DNA of 64,000 nt from Streptomyces violaceorubidus (GTDB lineage: Bacteria > Actinomycetota > Actinomycetes > Streptomycetales > Streptomycetaceae): contig NZ_JODM01000001.1 of NCBI RefSeq assembly GCF_000717995.1, forward strand, positions 791,468 through 855,467, in the 5' to 3' direction. Of this stretch, positions 1-7,228 are shown one piece after another. The stretch's first letter is position 1. Every line of letters starts with the position of its first letter. The notes beneath the pieces are model-generated. The model made no database searches and was not told the origin of the DNA. It was given only the letters and a program-made list of their open reading frames with translations. A program made the position numbers and the translations under genes.

Positions 1-1
1 G

Positions 2-2089
2 GTGTGTGTGCTGGCGGGAGCCGGTACGGGCAAGACCCGGGCGATCACCCATCGCATCGCCTACGGGGTGCGCGCTGGGATCCTGCAGCCCTCCACCGTG
101 CTCGCCGTCACCTTCACCAACCGCGCGGCCGGTGAGATGCGCGGTCGGCTCCGCCAGCTCGGCGCCGCCGGTGTACAGGCCCGCACCTTCCACTCGGCGG
201 CGCTGCGCCAGCTCCAGTACTTCTGGCCGAAAGCGATCGGTGGCTCCCTGCCCCGGCTCGTCGACCGCAAGATCCAGCTCGTCGCCGACGCTGCCGCCGC
301 CTGCCGCATCCGCCTCGACCGGGGCGAGCTGCGCGACGCCACCGCGGAGATCGAGTGGTCCAAGGTGACCCAGACCGTCCCCGCCGACTACCCCCTGGCG
401 GCGGCCAAGGCCGGCCGCGAGACGCCTCGCGACCCCGCCGAGATCGCGCAGCTGTACGCCGCCTACGAGGACCTCAAGCGCGCCCGGTCCGTCATCGACT
501 TCGAGGACGTGCTGCTGCTGACGGTGGCGGTCCTCCAGGACCGGCACGACGTCGCCGAGCAGGTCCGCGCCCAGTACCAGCACTTCGTGGTCGACGAGTA
601 CCAGGACGTCAGCCCCCTCCAGCAGCGGCTGCTGGAGCTGTGGCTCGGGGACCGCGACGACCTGTGCGTGGTCGGGGACGCCAGCCAGACGATTTATTCG
701 TTCACGGGAGCAACCCCCGACCACCTGCTCGACTTCCGTGGCCGCCACCCCGGCGCCACCGTGGTCAAGCTCGTCCGCGACTACCGGTCCACCCCCCAGG
801 TCGTCCACCTCGCCAACGGCCTGCTCGCCCAGGCCCGCGGCCGGGCCGCCGACCACCGGCTGGAGCTGGTCTCCCAGCGCCCCGCCGGCCCCGAGCCCGT
901 CTACACCGAATACGCCGACGAGCCGGCCGAGGCCGAGGGAGCGGCGCGCCGCATCCGCGAGCTCATCGACTCCGGTGTTCCGGCCGCCGAGATCGCCGTC
1001 CTGTTCCGTACCAACTCCCAGTCCGAGACCTACGAGCAGGCGCTCGCCGACGCCGGGGTGCCGTACCAGCTGCGGGGCGCGGAGCGCTTCTTCGACCGGC
1101 CGGAGGTGCGCAAGGCCGGTAGCGCCCTGCGGGCCGCGGCCCGCTTCGGGGGCAACGACTCGCTCCTCGACGACGTCGTCGACCTGCCCTCGCAGGTGCG
1201 GGCGGTGCTGTCCGGGGAGGGCTGGACGACCGAGCCCCCGGCCGGGTCCGGTGCCGTGCGGGAGCGCTGGGAGTCGCTGGCCGCCCTGGTCAACCTGGCT
1301 CAGGACTTCTCCGCCGCCCGGGCGGGCGCCACGCTGAGTGATCTCGTCGTGGAGCTCGACGAGCGGGCGGGTGCCCAGCACGCCCCGACGGTGCAGGGCG
1401 TCACCCTCGCCTCCCTGCATTCGGCCAAGGGCCTGGAGTGGGACGTGGTGTTCCTGGTCGGCGTCGCCGAGGGCATGATGCCGATCACCTACGCAAAGAC
1501 CGACGAGCAGATCGAGGAGGAGCGCCGCCTCCTCTACGTCGGTGTCACCCGCGCGCGGGAACGCCTGCACCTGTCCTGGGCGCTGGCCCGGTCGCCCGGT
1601 GGCCGGCCGAGCCGCAGGGCCAGCCGCTTCCTGAAGGGTCTGCGTCCCGGTTCGGGCACGGCGGGCGGGCGAGCGGCCGTCGGGGGCGGCGGAGGAGTGG
1701 AGCGTGGGTTCCGCGGCGGCGGTGCCCAGGTCGCCGCGCCCAGACGGACCCAGCGGACGCCGGCGCGCTGCCGGGTCTGCGGACGCACCCTCACCGACGC
1801 CGGTGAGATGAAGCTGATGCGCTGCGAGGGCTGCCCGTCCGACATGGACGAGGGGGTCTACGAGCGGCTGCGCGAGTGGCGGGCGTTGCAGGCGGGACGC
1901 AGTGGACAGCCCGCGTTCTGCGTGTTCACCGACAAGACGCTGATGGCGATCGCCGAGTCCGTCCCGGAGGACGAGCGGCAGCTGGCCCGGATCCCCGGGG
2001 TCGGGGCGCGCAAGCTCAACCGCTACGGGGCCGAAGTCCTGGCCATCTGTGCAGGCCAGGAAGGCGTGGGAGTTGACGAGGACGACTGA
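2..2089 (+). CDS. uvrD2: UvrD2-type ATP-dependent DNA helicase with HRDC domain, 5' partial
   Basis: Superfamily 1 3'-5' DNA helicase acting in DNA repair in the cytoplasm. The gene enters the window already open, and the first residues seen are the Walker A motif (AGAGTGKT), so roughly the first few dozen residues lie outside. Visible motifs in order: DEYQDV (motif II, about residue 199), GDASQTIYSFTGA (III), LEWDVVFLVG (V) and LLYVGVTRARERL (VI). A Gly-rich linker follows, then two Cys-x2-Cys pairs (CRVC, CEGC; likely zinc) and a C-terminal HRDC domain (about 615-690) with a helix-hairpin-helix-like GVGARKL. The UvrD-like core, Cys cluster and HRDC domain together fit actinobacterial UvrD2. 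The wblC leader begins directly downstream. Confidence 0.93.
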   Translation: MCVLAGAGTGKTRAITHRIAYGVRAGILQPSTVLAVTFTNRAAGEMRGRLRQLGAAGVQARTFHSAALRQLQYFWPKAIGGSLPRLVDRKIQLVADAAAACRIRLDRGELRDATAEIEWSKVTQTVPADYPLAAAKAGRETPRDPAEIAQLYAAYEDLKRARSVIDFEDVLLLTVAVLQDRHDVAEQVRAQYQHFVVDEYQDVSPLQQRLLELWLGDRDDLCVVGDASQTIYSFTGATPDHLLDFRGRHPGATVVKLVRDYRSTPQVVHLANGLLAQARGRAADHRLELVSQRPAGPEPVYTEYADEPAEAEGAARRIRELIDSGVPAAEIAVLFRTNSQSETYEQALADAGVPYQLRGAERFFDRPEVRKAGSALRAAARFGGNDSLLDDVVDLPSQVRAVLSGEGWTTEPPAGSGAVRERWESLAALVNLAQDFSAARAGATLSDLVVELDERAGAQHAPTVQGVTLASLHSAKGLEWDVVFLVGVAEGMMPITYAKTDEQIEEERRLLYVGVTRARERLHLSWALARSPGGRPSRRASRFLKGLRPGSGTAGGRAAVGGGGGVERGFRGGGAQVAAPRRTQRTPARCRVCGRTLTDAGEMKLMRCEGCPSDMDEGVYERLREWRALQAGRSGQPAFCVFTDKTLMAIAESVPEDERQLARIPGVGARKLNRYGAEVLAICAGQEGVGVDEDD

Positions 2090-2102
2090 TACAAACTCGT
2101 CG

Positions 2103-2142
2103 AAAAAATAGTTTGCGCATGCCCCGGGAATCCCCATAGGTT
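2103..2142 (+). promoter_or_regulatory. Candidate wblC promoter with A-tract next to the -35 box
   Basis: An A-rich run (AAAAAATA, 2103-2110) sits 2 bases before a possible -35 TTGCGC (2113-2118). After an 18-base spacer comes a possible -10 TAGGTT (2137-2142). WhiB7/WblC proteins bind sigma factor and use an AT-hook to contact AT-rich DNA just upstream of the -35, so this arrangement fits autoactivation. The boxes were matched by eye; no start site has been mapped here. Confidence 0.6.
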
Positions 2143-2253
2143 CTTGGTCACGGGAACAGCGGCCTTCCCGGAGGCCCTGAATCCGTGTTGTACTTGCATA
2201 TCCGCGGACTGGTTCGTCCCAGTCCCCCGAGACGCCGAGAGGAGGCGAGTCCA

Positions 2254-2586
2254 GTGATCAGCATCAAGAGCAGCTTCGTCGTCAGCTTCACCGCCAAAAT
2301 GACCGATCGCTCGGCCGTCTCCCTGTGCATGCTCGGCGCTTCTCACTCGGGCACCGGTCTGTCCGGCCTTCGTGCCGTCCGTCCGGCCGCCGCCGCTGTC
2401 GCCCCCGCGGGCCTTCCCGTCCGCGAGCGCAATGAGCGACCGACCAAGGCACTGGAAGCAGCAGTAACGGCACAGGCACAGGCCTATGCCTTTACCGCGA
2501 CCGGTGCCGGATTCCGGAAGCAGACGACGCAGCACCACCTGATGTGGGCCTTCCGTGGGCCAGAACCCTGGAGTGATCCAGCCTGA
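2254..2586 (+). CDS. Upstream ORF in the wblC leader, 110 aa, unknown product
   Basis: The GTG start has a textbook AGGAGG at 2240-2245, 8 bases upstream. An in-frame GTG at 2185 is the alternative. The predicted protein is basic and Ala/Ser/Thr-rich, with no domain I recognise, and has no obvious membrane segment. It lies between the wblC promoter and a strong intrinsic terminator, and its TGA stop is buried in a hairpin at 2581-2599. WhiB7/wblC genes of actinobacteria are known to be controlled by translation of an upstream ORF coupled to attenuation, so the act of translating it may matter more than the product. Whether a stable protein accumulates cannot be told from sequence. Confidence 0.65.
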   Translation: MISIKSSFVVSFTAKMTDRSAVSLCMLGASHSGTGLSGLRAVRPAAAAVAPAGLPVRERNERPTKALEAAVTAQAQAYAFTATGAGFRKQTTQHHLMWAFRGPEPWSDPA

Positions 2587-2599
2587 TCGTTGATCAGGC
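2581..2599 (+). other. Hairpin over the uORF stop codon
   Basis: Perfect 8-bp inverted repeat GCCTGATC / GATCAGGC with a 3-base loop. It contains the uORF stop codon (2584-2586) and ends 11 bases before the attenuator stem. A ribosome terminating here would melt it. A role in setting the fold of the attenuator is inference. Confidence 0.6.
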
Positions 2600-2610
2600 C
2601 GGCGCCTTCA

Positions 2611-2653
2611 GGGCCGCGGAACCCCACCCGGGATCCGCGGCCCTTCTGTTTGT
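2611..2653 (+). terminator. Intrinsic terminator (attenuator) in the wblC leader
   Basis: A perfect 10-bp stem, GGGCCGCGGA (2611-2620) with TCCGCGGCCC (2634-2643), has a 13-base loop and is followed by the T-rich TTCTGTTTGT. It lies after the uORF and 108 bases before wblC, where termination would cut off wblC. An alternative pairing exists: TTCCGTGG at 2551-2558 inside the uORF can pair with CCGCGGAA at 2614-2621 (one G-U) and would break the terminator stem. Confidence 0.75.
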
Positions 2654-2761
2654 CCCCGAACGGGGGCGACAGCACGAAGGAGCCTCGGGACAAGAAAAGA
2701 ACCCGGTACCAAGCCGCCACCCGGTCAACCGGCCGGAACGAACAGACGAGGAAGACCACCC

Positions 2762-3130
2762 GTGCAACTCGAAGCGCACGCCCCGTCCGTACCGCCTTCC
2801 GACACGATCCCCAAGCCCTGTTCCACGGAGGAACCCGCCTTGACCCCGCTCACCGCGCTCACCGCGCTCGACGACGCCATCGAGAACCTCGGCGTGCCCG
2901 TCCCCTGCCGCTCCTACGACCCGGAGGTCTTCTTCGCCGAGTCGCCGGCGGACGTGGAGTACGCCAAGTCCCTCTGCCGCACCTGCCCGCTGATCGAGGC
3001 CTGCCTCGCCGGTGCCAAGGAGCGGCGTGAGCCCTGGGGTGTCTGGGGTGGCGAGCTGTTCGTCCAGGGTGTCGTCGTCGCCCGGAAGCGGCCCCGTGGT
3101 CGCCCGCGCAAGAACCCGGTTTCGGCATGA
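2762..3130 (+). CDS. wblC: WhiB-family regulator WblC (WhiB7-like)
   Basis: Iron-sulfur transcription factor that works with the principal sigma factor to switch on intrinsic antibiotic-resistance and translation-stress genes. It has four cluster-binding Cys at residues 49, 72, 75 and 81, the WhiB turn motif GVWGG (93-97), and a C-terminal AT-hook RGRPRK (about 112-117), which is the WhiB7/WblC signature. The length of 122 aa is normal for the family. The chosen GTG has GAGGAAG 7 bases upstream. A TTG at 2840 (residue 27), also with a GGAGG upstream, is a real alternative, because the first 26 residues are unlike a WhiB fold. The stop overlaps the next start by 4 bases. Confidence 0.92.
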   Translation: MQLEAHAPSVPPSDTIPKPCSTEEPALTPLTALTALDDAIENLGVPVPCRSYDPEVFFAESPADVEYAKSLCRTCPLIEACLAGAKERREPWGVWGGELFVQGVVVARKRPRGRPRKNPVSA

Positions 3131-3450
3131 ACACCGCAGGAACGATCGACCGTCCCCTCACGTACGACCCCCAGAAGCAGGCCCCGATGAAGCCGTCCAC
3201 CCACGACATCGCAGGCACCACGCCTGAAGACTTCACCACCAGCGGCGCGAAGGACTCGCGCCAGAACAGGACCCGCGAAATGCAACTCATCCCAGAAGCC
3301 CTGGCACGTGCGCATATGCACGACCGCCTGCTTGAGGCCGAGCAGGAACGCCGGGCGCTGCGCCTGGCGACCGCTCGCCGGATGCAGCGCCGCGCGGAGC
3401 GCGCCTCGATGCGCGCCCGGCGTGCGCTGGCCATGGCGGTCATGCAGTAA
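3127..3450 (+). CDS. Small Arg-rich protein translationally coupled to wblC
   Basis: A 107-aa protein whose ATG overlaps the wblC stop (ATGA), so it is probably in the same transcript. The N-terminal half looks disordered. The C-terminal half (from about residue 52) is a strongly basic amphipathic helix rich in Arg, Ala, Met and Glu, which could form a coiled coil or bind nucleic acid. An internal ATG at 3280 would make a 56-aa protein of just that part. I recognise no family and assign no function. The coupling suggests a role in the WblC response. Confidence 0.7.
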   Translation: MNTAGTIDRPLTYDPQKQAPMKPSTHDIAGTTPEDFTTSGAKDSRQNRTREMQLIPEALARAHMHDRLLEAEQERRALRLATARRMQRRAERASMRARRALAMAVMQ

Positions 3451-3495
3451 CCGACACTTGAAGCGGTGGTCTCCCGGCGGGAGACGAAGCTCCGC

Positions 3496-3535
3496 CCGCG
3501 GGGGCCGGTCCGTCCGAACGGACCGGCCCCCGCGG
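3496..3535. terminator. Bidirectional terminator hairpin
   Basis: A perfect 18-bp stem (3496-3513 with 3518-3535) and 4-base CCGA loop lie between the convergent wblC-linked gene and the ABC1 kinase gene. There is no clear T-tract, as is common for streptomycete terminators. Confidence 0.75.
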
Positions 3536-3554
3536 CGTGTTCGGACCCGGTGGA

Positions 3555-4970
3555 TCAGGCCTCCGCGGCCGTCTCCTCCACCTCGTACACGTCCGCGTCC
3601 TCCTCGGTGACGTCCTCGTCCGCTTCGTCGGCTCCGTCCTCGGCGAGGAAGCCGACCAGCCACTCCTCCAGCTCGTCGCGCAGCCGAACGGTGGCCCCCA
3701 GCTGGCACAGCACACCGATGGTGCTCAGGGTCACGCGGTGGATCAGGAGGTACGCCGGCGGCAGGTTGAGCTGCTTGGCCAGCTGGTACGCGGGGGAGCG
3801 CGGATCACCGATGCGGGCGGCCTGGCTCCGCATCCAGCCGCGGGTGAAGGTGAACGCGTCGACCCTGGCCGGCTCGATGATCGGCAGGAGGTAGTCGAGA
3901 ACGGCGTCGGGGTCCAGCTCTATCGACTCCTTGACGAAGCCCTCCGCGCAGAGCATCTCGTAGACGGCCTCCGCCTCGCCGTCCAGCGTCATGCGCAGGG
4001 CCTCGCCGATGGGCTCGGGCAGTCCGCCGGGGAGGCGGTCGACCGTGCCGAAGTCCAGGACGCCCAGCCGCCAGTCGTCCTCGCCCTCGGGCCCGCCGGG
4101 CAGCAGACGGAAGTTGCCGGGGTGCGGGTCGGCGTGCAGGAGCCCGGTGCGCGCCGGGCCGGAGAACAGGAAGTGTGCGAGCAACTGGCCGGCCCGGTCG
4201 CGCTGCTCCTGCGTGCCGTTCGAGATGATCTCCGACATCGGGATGCCGTCGATCCACTCGGTGATCAGCACCTGCTCGCGCTGGTGGACGACGTCCGGCA
4301 CCACGATGTCCGGGTCGTCCTCGAACACCTCGGCATGCGTCCGCTGGGCCTGCGCCTCCAGGTCGTAGTCCAGCTCCTCCGAGACCCGGTCCTTCAGATC
4401 CGTGATCAGCGGCTTGATGTCCATGCCGGGGACCAGCGGGCCGAGCAGGCGGGCGAAGCGGCTGAGCTGGTTCAGGTCGGACAGCAGGGCCTCGCCGGCG
4501 CCCGGGTACTGCACCTTGACCGCCACCTCGCGGCCGTCGTGCCACACCCCCCGGTGCACCTGGCCGATCGAGGCGGCCGCGGCGGGCTTGTCCTCGAACT
4601 CCAGGAACAGGTCCTGCCAGTCCTCACCGAGGCGCTCCGCGAGCACGGAGTGCACGGTGCGCGTCGGCATCGGCGGTGCCGCCTCCTGCAGCTTGGTCAG
4701 CGCCGCCCGGTAGGGGCCGGCGACCTCCTCGGGCAGCGCCGACTCGAAGACGGACAGCGCCTGCCCGAACTTCATCGCCCCGCCCTTGAGCTCGCCCAGC
4801 ACCTTGAACAGCTGATCCGCGGTGCGCTGCTGCAGCTGCTGGCCGACGATCTCCGCGGACTCGCCCACGATCCTCTTGCCCAGCCCCCAGGTGGCCCGCC
4901 CGGCGAAGCCGAGCGGAAGCGCGGCGAGCTTGGCGGTCCGGGTGACCGCCTTGCGCGGAAGATCAGACAT
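3555..4970 (-). CDS. ABC1/UbiB-family atypical kinase
   Basis: A 471-aa member of the ABC1/ADCK/UbiB protein-kinase-like family. Family motifs are MKFGQ (KxGQ, N-terminal), the A-rich loop AAASIGQVHRG, the VAIK-like VAVKVQYPG, DYDLEAQA, the catalytic-loop-like LLHADPHPGNF and the metal-binding VLDFG. UbiB proteins support quinone biosynthesis, but actinobacteria that make only menaquinone keep paralogues of unknown role, so no substrate is assigned. The ATG at 4970 has GGAGGG upstream. The start overlaps the end of the ThiF-like gene by 8 bases, which implies one operon. The acidic C-terminus (Asp/Glu-rich) is a lineage feature. Confidence 0.9.
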   Translation of the reverse strand: MSDLPRKAVTRTAKLAALPLGFAGRATWGLGKRIVGESAEIVGQQLQQRTADQLFKVLGELKGGAMKFGQALSVFESALPEEVAGPYRAALTKLQEAAPPMPTRTVHSVLAERLGEDWQDLFLEFEDKPAAAASIGQVHRGVWHDGREVAVKVQYPGAGEALLSDLNQLSRFARLLGPLVPGMDIKPLITDLKDRVSEELDYDLEAQAQRTHAEVFEDDPDIVVPDVVHQREQVLITEWIDGIPMSEIISNGTQEQRDRAGQLLAHFLFSGPARTGLLHADPHPGNFRLLPGGPEGEDDWRLGVLDFGTVDRLPGGLPEPIGEALRMTLDGEAEAVYEMLCAEGFVKESIELDPDAVLDYLLPIIEPARVDAFTFTRGWMRSQAARIGDPRSPAYQLAKQLNLPPAYLLIHRVTLSTIGVLCQLGATVRLRDELEEWLVGFLAEDGADEADEDVTEEDADVYEVEETAAEA

Positions 4971-6177
4971 GCGCCCTCCAAGTCCCAGCCGGCCGTGTCG
5001 GTTCCGCCTCGTGGCGTACTTCCGTCGACGGCCCTTGCCCAGCCATTGTCGCGCGCCGCACCCCGTCCTCGGGGATGTGTTCCTGCTTACCTTTCCCGGC
5101 CGCTCCGCAGGGGCACTCGGGGTGGGGCACGACCGGCCGCAACCGCCATCGCAGACCGGGCAGCGCGACCTCCCAGCGCCCGGCGGTGCTCGACGGCGTC
5201 CGACCGTCCAGGAAGGCGAGCGCGTGAGCGGCCGCGAACCCGGCGACCGTCGTCGCGAGGGTGAGGTCGCAGGGCGGCACCCGGCGCTGCCGGCCGGAGC
5301 GCCACTGCGCCACGAGACGCGGCCAGGCCGGGTCCCGGTCGGTGCGGTCGGCGTGCAGACACCCGGCGCACCCCGTCTCGCCGGGCAGGACGAGGGGGCC
5401 GACGACGCCGGTTCCCTCCACGACACCGGCGTACAGGTGGGGCGTGCCGGAGGCCATCAGCGCTTCCGCGGCGGCCGGGTCGGGTGTGTGCACCGCGACG
5501 TCGTCGCGCGGGGCGACGACCACCAGGGACAGGCCCGGGGTGTCCTCCTCGGGAGGCGTCGCCGGGCCCCTGCGCGGCGGGCGGTCGGGGGCTGCCCGCC
5601 GCACCGCCCGGCGGGCCGTCTCGTCCCGGCGGTCGCCGACGGACTCGGCGGGCAGGCCGCCCGGAGCGACGTCCCACGGCTGGACGCGTCCGCCGTCGCG
5701 CACGTCGATCTCCCCGACGCCCGCGCCCGACAACAGCCCCGCCAGCACCGCGCCCACCCGTCCCGCACCTCTCACACCCACCCGCAGGGCCCGGCGGGCG
5801 GCCAGATGTCTGATCGCGTCGCCCGGTTCCGACGTGGTCAGGGACAGTGAGGCCAGGTCGGGACGGAGCCGGTCGAGGACCTCCTTCTTCTCCCGCAGGG
5901 CGTCGGCGGCCGGCCCGCCGCCCCGGGAGTCGTCGAGGAGCCCGGCCCGCGCCAGTCGCTCCACGACGCGGTCGACGTGCCCGTCCGGCAGGTCCATGCG
6001 CCGCCCCGCCTCACGCAGGAGAGCCGGGCCGCGGGTGCCGTTGAGCAGTTCGAGGAAGCTGCCCGTCGCCGTGTCGACCGGTGCCAGCGTCAGTGCGTGC
6101 GCCGGTGTCATCCCGAACTGCACGGTGTTCAGATCGCGCCAGCCGCGCCTGAGCGCGGGCTTCACCATCGGATGCAT
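4963..6177 (-). CDS. ThiF/E1-like (HesA/MoeB/ThiF superfamily) protein
   Basis: A 404-aa protein. Residues 1-80 resemble the leader-binding/winged-helix-like N-terminus seen in some peptide-modifying ThiF proteins (weak match by eye). A Rossmann-type nucleotide loop, GVRGAGRVGAVLAG, starts near 130, and two Cys clusters (GCAGC and CPCG) in the C-terminal half look like the structural zinc site of E1-like enzymes. Such enzymes adenylate a C-terminal carboxylate of a protein or peptide. No small carrier or precursor peptide is visible nearby. The gene runs into the ABC1 kinase gene. The ATG at 6177 is chosen because GGGGGA precedes it; 6168 is an alternative. Confidence 0.8.
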   Translation of the reverse strand: MHPMVKPALRRGWRDLNTVQFGMTPAHALTLAPVDTATGSFLELLNGTRGPALLREAGRRMDLPDGHVDRVVERLARAGLLDDSRGGGPAADALREKKEVLDRLRPDLASLSLTTSEPGDAIRHLAARRALRVGVRGAGRVGAVLAGLLSGAGVGEIDVRDGGRVQPWDVAPGGLPAESVGDRRDETARRAVRRAAPDRPPRRGPATPPEEDTPGLSLVVVAPRDDVAVHTPDPAAAEALMASGTPHLYAGVVEGTGVVGPLVLPGETGCAGCLHADRTDRDPAWPRLVAQWRSGRQRRVPPCDLTLATTVAGFAAAHALAFLDGRTPSSTAGRWEVALPGLRWRLRPVVPHPECPCGAAGKGKQEHIPEDGVRRATMAGQGPSTEVRHEAEPTRPAGTWRAHV

Positions 6178-6493
6178 GCCAGATCCCCCGTTCGTCCAGC
6201 GGTGTCCTGCCCTGTCCTGCCGTTTCCGAGCCCTCATGTGCCTTCACGCGCCTTCATGGGTCTTCACGCGCTTTCCTGCGGCCACATGCGTCGTCGGTGT
6301 CCGGTCGCGGATCCGTCCGCGAGTGCCAGCATGCCCGGACGCGCTCGGAGGCGTCGAAAGTTGTCCACAGGCAGTGGGTATTCGTCGTACTCGTCGTACG
6401 AATCAGCCGCCCGTTTCCCAGGACGAGTGGTGCATAGCCACCGATGCGTCCCGGAGCCGGGACTTCCCCCTGTGCAGCGGGTAACGTCGTGGC
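6178..6493. other. Divergent intergenic region with a perfect DnaA-box sequence
   Basis: A 316-base gap between the divergent ThiF-like and metallopeptidase genes. It holds TTGTCCACA at 6361-6369, identical to the Streptomyces DnaA box consensus, an imperfect inverted repeat around 6381-6402 (TTCGTCGTAC...GTACGAA), and CTTCACGCG-type imperfect repeats near 6242-6272. No ORF here looks coding. At 6482-6487, TAACGT stands 6 bases before the downstream GTG, fitting a leaderless transcript. Confidence 0.5.
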
Positions 6494-7090
6494 GTGTCCG
6501 CCGACCCACTGCACCGTGCCGGAGCACCCCCGCGCACACCGACGAATCCGCCGCCGAACGGCTCGGGGACGAGCGCGATCGAAGTGCGCAGGAGCACCCG
6601 GCGCCGCCGGACGGTGTCCGCGTACCGCGAGGGCGACCGCACCGTCGTGCTGATCCCCGCCCGGATGTCCGAGGCGGAGGAGCAACGCTGGGTGAGCGTC
6701 ATGCTGGACAAACTGGCCGCCCAGGAGAGCAAACGCGTCCTCGGCGACGCCGAGCTGACCGCGCGCGCGGAGCGCCTGTCGGGGCAGTACTTCCAGGGCC
6801 GGGCCCGCCCCGCCTCGGTCCGCTGGGTCACCAACCAGAACACCCGCTGGGGCTCCTGTACCCCGTCCGAGGGAAGCATCCGACTGTCGCACCGCCTCCA
6901 GGGGATGCCCGAGTACGTCGTCGACTACGTCCTGCTGCACGAACTGGCGCATCTGCTGGTCCCCGGGCACGGGCCCCGGTTCTGGCGACTCCTGGAGGCC
7001 TACCCGCGGACCGAGCGCGCCAGGGGCTACCTGGAGGGTGTGGTCGCCGCGGACCGGCTGCCGCACGTACCCGGCGCCCGCAACGAGTAG
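6494..7090 (+). CDS. YgjP-type (DUF45) zinc metallopeptidase-like protein
   Basis: A 198-aa protein of the YgjP/SprT-like metallopeptidase fold. Family motifs are NQNTRWGSC (about residue 115), then LLHELAHLLVPGHGPRFW, in which HELAH supplies two metal-binding His and the glutamate, with the third His in GHGPRF. It is probably cytoplasmic. The N-terminal 40 residues are Pro/Arg-rich and variable. The GTG start has no Shine-Dalgarno sequence but has TAACGT 6 bases upstream, suggesting leaderless translation. The substrate is unknown. Confidence 0.88.
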   Translation: MSADPLHRAGAPPRTPTNPPPNGSGTSAIEVRRSTRRRRTVSAYREGDRTVVLIPARMSEAEEQRWVSVMLDKLAAQESKRVLGDAELTARAERLSGQYFQGRARPASVRWVTNQNTRWGSCTPSEGSIRLSHRLQGMPEYVVDYVLLHELAHLLVPGHGPRFWRLLEAYPRTERARGYLEGVVAADRLPHVPGARNE

Positions 7091-7228
7091 CACGCGCGAC
7101 CCGGGCGGGTGCCTGCCACGGCCCCGCGCGGGTTTCGTACCGGGTCTGTACCGACTTCCTTCGGTGTCGGTGTTTGCCGTTAGCCTGTCGCGACGCACTC
7201 ACATTCGGATGGGGGACGGTCGTAACGC

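Noticed and set aside
3537..5264. Long plus-strand open frame (575 codons) over the ABC1 kinase gene
   Set aside because: It is antisense to a clear kinase gene, has Arg/Gly/Leu/Val-rich translation with no domain, and follows from GC-biased third positions.
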